Below, piece after piece: positions 60,846 through 64,000 of a stretch of DNA of 64,000 nucleotides (position 1 is its first letter; every line of letters begins with the position of its first letter). A program made the translations under genes and the position numbers. The notes below the pieces were generated by a model. The model searched no databases. It was not told the DNA's origin and was given only the letters and a program-made list of their open reading frames with translations. Source of the stretch: JAKACA01 sp963735115 (GTDB taxonomy: Bacteria > Actinomycetota > Acidimicrobiia > Acidimicrobiales > Bog-793); the NCBI GenBank assembly GCA_963735115.1, contig CAVTJR010000003.1, positions 1,426,001 through 1,490,000 of the forward strand, given 5' to 3'.

Positions 60846-61017
60846 GGTCGTCCCTTCTCCGATGCCCTGACCACAGTCTGCCTTGCCGGAGCCGGCCGGT
60901 CAGCTGCACGATATTCGCTCGCACTCTCTCTCCACCGCCACTACCTCAGCATCTCGTCTGGGCGCCGTCCGAGGGCGATGTCCCCCATTTCACCGCCCCC
61001 GCGAGTTGTTATAGATA

Positions 61018-61325
61018 GTGACCGCCCACCCGACCCCCCTCCTCGCGCTCGAGACGCCCGACGACTGCGAATCCGTGGGATCATCCGCCATCGGCCGAGA
61101 GCGCACAGACGAGCGCGACGAGGAGTTCGTCTCGTTCGTGCGACAGCTCGAGACCGATCTCGTCCGCACGACGCGCCGACTCGCTCCGAGCGGGGTGGAT
61201 CCGATGGATCTGGCCGCTGAGGCGCTCGCCCGCGCCTACGCGCAATGGAAACGCACATCGAGAGGGGCATCACGACGCTCCGCGGCGTGCTTGGGCCCCA
61301 GGCTGAAGGAGTCTTCCATGACTGA
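61018..61325 (+). pseudogene. ECF sigma factor with an internal deletion
   Basis: From GTG 61018 the sequence RDEEFVSFVRQLETDLVRTTRRL, VDPMDLAAEALARAYAQWK matches the beginning of sigma region 2. Then, in a different frame, THIERGITTLRGVLGPQAEG-VFHD follows and stops at 61323-61325, like the end of region 4.2 (usually VKTHIxRGLxxLR). The remaining region 2, linker and most of region 4 (about 100 codons) are missing at a junction near 61245-61255. It sits directly before its likely partner, whose ATG overlaps the stop. A TATAGAT word lies just before the start. Confidence 0.6.
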
Positions 61326-62611
61326 TCGCGACCCACGGTTCCCGGCTCCAGCCTCCGGCCAGCTCGCCGAGGCGGCGCTGCGCAGGGGCAAGAGACTCCG
61401 TCGCCGGCGTCAGCTGACCCGCTGGGGGGTCACCGGCTCACTCGCACTCGTGCTCACGGCCGGACTGACGGTCGGGATCATGCATGCGTCCTCCGGGCCG
61501 TCGGTGGCGCCTACCGGCGGCGGCACGACCACGTCCAGCTCCGCTACCCCCTCCACGGCTCCTGCCACGAGCTCCACGAGCACCACGAGCGCGACGACGA
61601 CCATGCCAGCTCCGGCCGGGGGCGTGGTCCCGGCCGACTTCCAGGCGACCTCGTTCACGGCCGTCAGCCTCGACGAGTGGTGGATGCTCGGCACCGCTCG
61701 CTGCATCGTCGGATCCGGGACCTGTGGGGCGATCGTACGAACGACGGACGGCGGTTCCACATTCACCGGTATCCCGAGCCCGCCGGTGAGCGCGGGTGAC
61801 GTGACGCAGTTGCGCTTCGCCACCGCTCTTGACGGATACGCCTTCGGCCCCCAGCTGTGGGAGACGACAGACGGCGGAGCTCGCTGGTCGCAGGTTCCCA
61901 CCCCGGGGACGGTCACCGAGCTCGAGGCGGCCGACGGCGAAGCGTACGCCCTCAGCTGCGCGGCAGGGTCCAACTGTCAGTCGATGGCACTGCTGCGTTC
62001 ACCGGTCGGCGCGACTCAGTGGCAGAGCGTCTCGACGCCCGTAACGCTCGGATACGGGGCGCAGTTCGCTCTGAGCGGCCCGAACCTGTACCTCCTGAGC
62101 GGCAACGAACCGCCTCTCGTCCTGCTGTACACCGACAACGACGCAGCCACCTTCAGCAAACGACTCGACCCCGGCACACCCTCCCTCGGCGGCAGGCTGA
62201 CGGCCGCCGCCGATGGGAGCCCGACATTGTGGGCCGCCTCCCCCACGGGAACGATGGCGGCGACCGAGCTGTCGACCGACGGCGGCACGACTTGGCGGGT
62301 CGTCGCTGCGACGGGGGAGTTCCCCAACAGCGTCGGACTGGCGGCTGCCTCGTCATCGGTCGCTCTCGTCTGGCCCGGACCAGAGATCTCCGGTCAAGCG
62401 CCGACGGCGCTCGACCGTACGACGAACGGGGGCGAGAGCTACTCCGCCGTCCTGTCCAGCTCGTGGTCGGTCTCGTGGGCGGGGTTCAGCGACCCGACTC
62501 GCGCCTACGCCCTGGCGGCGACGGTGGGGACGGGCGGCAGAGGTCCCCACGCGACTCTTCGAGTCGACAGACGGCGGTGCCACATGGCTCGAGGTCGTCG
62601 TCAGGGGCTGA
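61318..62611 (+). CDS. Membrane-anchored BNR/Asp-box propeller protein (probable sigma partner), frameshift near 62546
   Basis: From ATG 61318 (AAGGAG at 7 nt). A short cytoplasmic part (RGKRLRRRRQL), one membrane helix (WGVTGSLALVLTAGLTVGIM), a Thr/Ser/Ala-rich linker, then a beta-propeller with Asp-box repeats: TTDGGSTF, TTDGGARW, STDGGTTW, TTNGGESY and, in the next frame, STDGGATWLEVVVRG. Removing one C from CCCC at 62545-62548 joins the last repeat (PTRLFESTDGG) to the main frame, ending at 62611. Its N-terminus likely acts as anti-sigma factor for the upstream sigma gene; this is inference from position. Confidence 0.7.
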
Positions 62612-62716
62612 CTCGGTCCGCGGACGAGGACCGACGGTACGGCCGGGACGATGCCATCGGGCTGGTCTGCGCTCTCACGTCGTCATCGGGCGGCGACCGC
62701 GACGGCAGAATGCGGC

Positions 62717-63874
62717 ATGCGAACGAGCGAGACGCGCATTCTCACGACCCATGCAGGCAGCCTCCCGCGGCCGGCGCACCTCGCCGAGCTGCACGGCCGG
62801 CGCAGCCGGGGCGAGTTCGTCGATCCGGACGAGATGCACCGAGCCGTGGAGGAGGCAACTGCGGCCAGCATCGCTGCCCAGATCGAGGCGGGAATCGACA
62901 TCGGCAACGATGGCGAGCAGGCACGTGAGAGTTTCTTCACGTACGTGAGCCACCGGATGACGGGTTTCGGAGGGACGAGCGAGCGGAGGTTGATGGCGGA
63001 TCTCCGTGCTCACCCCGACTATCTCGAGCTCGCACTCCCTCAGCGGCAGCACGCCCAGGTGAACCTCATGCGGGCGCGTGCCGGCGTGGGCGACGTCGCC
63101 TACGGCGACACGAAGGAGGTGGATGCGGAGTGCGCCTCGGTGGCGGGCGCCGGATTTCTCGAGACGTTCATGACGGCCGCCTCGCCGGGCATCGTGGCCG
63201 CCGCCATGGAGAACCGCCACTACCCGACCCGGGAGGAGTACCTGGGGGCGGTGGCCGCCGCCCTCGCCACCGAGTACCGGGCGATCGTCGGCCATGGGTT
63301 GCTGCTGCAGGTCGACGCCCCTGATCTCGCCCTCGAGCGCCACACCCTCTTCGCCGACCGGTCGATCGAGGACTTCCTCGTCTGGGTCGACCTCGTCGTG
63401 GCTGCCATCAACGGCGCTCTCAGCGGTATCGACCGGGCTGCCGTCCGGCTGCACGTCTGCTGGGGCAACTACGAAGGCCCCCACACCGAGGACGTGCCGC
63501 TCGACGACCTCCTCCCCCGCCTCTACGAGGCGAACGTCGGCGCCCTCGTCGTATCGATGGCGAACGCACGCCACGCCCACGAGTTCCGCTGCTTTGCCCG
63601 CAACCCCCTGCCGGAACATATGGCGCTCGTCGCCGGCGTCATCGACACGACGAGCAACTACGTCGAGCACCCCGAGGTCGTGGCCGACCGGCTCGAGCGT
63701 GTCGTCGAGGCCGTCGGTGACCCGACAAGGGTGATAGCCGGAACCGACTGCGGCTTCGAGACCACCGCCGGGCTGGGCGCCGTCGCCCCGTCGGTCGTGT
63801 GGGAGAAGCTTCGCTCTCTCTCCGCAGGCGCCCGGCTCGCCTCCGCCCGGCTGTTCGCTGCCTCCGCGGAATGA
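62717..63874 (+). CDS. Cobalamin-independent methionine synthase (MetE C-terminal)-like methyltransferase
   Basis: 385 residues. MRTSETRILTTHAGSLPRP is the usual beginning of this family; GIDIGNDGEQARESFFTYV, LLLQVDAPDLALERH, RLHVCWGNYEGPHTEDV (zinc His and Cys) and VIAGTDCGFETTAGLG (second zinc Cys) complete the MetE-type TIM barrel. Relatives include epoxyalkane:CoM transferases and other zinc-dependent thiol methyl- or alkyltransferases, so a true methionine synthase role is uncertain. Stands alone, with the CBS gene convergent 9 bp away. Confidence 0.83.
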   Translation: MRTSETRILTTHAGSLPRPAHLAELHGRRSRGEFVDPDEMHRAVEEATAASIAAQIEAGIDIGNDGEQARESFFTYVSHRMTGFGGTSERRLMADLRAHPDYLELALPQRQHAQVNLMRARAGVGDVAYGDTKEVDAECASVAGAGFLETFMTAASPGIVAAAMENRHYPTREEYLGAVAAALATEYRAIVGHGLLLQVDAPDLALERHTLFADRSIEDFLVWVDLVVAAINGALSGIDRAAVRLHVCWGNYEGPHTEDVPLDDLLPRLYEANVGALVVSMANARHAHEFRCFARNPLPEHMALVAGVIDTTSNYVEHPEVVADRLERVVEAVGDPTRVIAGTDCGFETTAGLGAVAPSVVWEKLRSLSAGARLASARLFAASAE

Positions 63875-63883
63875 AGTGAGTCG

Positions 63884-64000
63884 CTAGCGGGCGTTGATGT
63901 AGTCCACGAGGGCGTTTCGGTCCTGCTCGAGCTCTTCCATGCGGTTCTTCACGACGTCACCGATGCTGACCATGCCGACAAGCACCCCGTCTTCGACGAC
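63884..64000 (-). CDS. CBS-domain protein, C-terminal fragment
   Basis: Only the last 38 codons are in the window: VVEDGVLVGMVSIGDVVKNR, then MEELEQDRNALVDYINAR and TAG (63884-63886). GMVSIGDVVK is the end of a CBS motif and ELExDxxxLxDYI the common tail of small tandem-CBS proteins, which bind adenine nucleotides and act as energy or redox sensors. The gene begins beyond the right edge. Confidence 0.85.
   Translation of the reverse strand, partial: VVEDGVLVGMVSIGDVVKNRMEELEQDRNALVDYINAR

Overview
The window is high-GC actinobacterial chromosome. Three things point there: a mec-cysO-cysM-rph-rdgB block in the same order as the Mycobacterium tuberculosis mec/cysO/cysM region, an F420-type LLM oxidoreductase next to a PimB-like mannosyltransferase and a ROK glucokinase, and a 1631-residue NAD-glutamate dehydrogenase. 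Many first genes lack a Shine-Dalgarno sequence and carry a TANNNT hexamer 5-8 nt before the start codon, which suggests frequent leaderless transcription. A deep-branching actinobacterium such as an Acidimicrobiia member fits, but that placement is inference.

Layout. 1-9.4 kb: start of B12-dependent ribonucleotide reductase with an NrdR-type box, glycerol kinase, an acyltransferase, a secreted CHAP protein, then a leftward operon (PimB-like GT4, SRPBCC, ROK kinase, LLM oxidoreductase, aminotransferase). 9.5-13.8 kb: zinc-ribbon proteins, a DUF885 metallopeptidase, a MaoC dehydratase pair and a frameshifted D-threonine-aldolase-like gene. 13.8-19.1 kb: rdgB, rph, cysM, cysO and mec leftward, then smpB and tmRNA (ssrA) rightward.

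19.2-28.6 kb is an accessory region directly behind tmRNA, a common integration target. It holds a two-gene mobile unit (divergent tyrosine-recombinase-like protein plus DDE transposase), an HNH endonuclease, a P-loop kinase, an Imm7-type immunity pseudogene, a SnoaL-like gene, MerR and ArsR regulators and an SRPBCC-VOC fusion.

28.7-39.9 kb: MFS and DMT transporters, an ECF sigma factor coupled to a triple-VOC protein, an MscS channel, an NfeD-SPFH pair, a MobA with a MoaD-like tail, DUF2277 and DUF2461 proteins, and a strongly structured non-coding stretch. 39.4-49.5 kb is one long leftward array with many 4-bp stop/start overlaps: SDR, QueA, SufR-like regulator, gamma-glutamyltransferase, S9 peptidase, MenG, UbiA-like membrane protein, PLP decarboxylase and a hypothetical protein. 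49.6-64 kb: two-component system plus GT2, acyl-CoA ligase, methyltransferase, the giant GDH, a deleted ECF sigma gene with a BNR-propeller membrane protein, a MetE-like methyltransferase and the end of a CBS protein.

At least six otherwise well-conserved reading frames are broken by one extra base each. Three breaks sit at the same octamer, GATTCTGC on the coding strand. Insertion-biased sequence error is the simplest explanation, but real +1 shifts should be tested.
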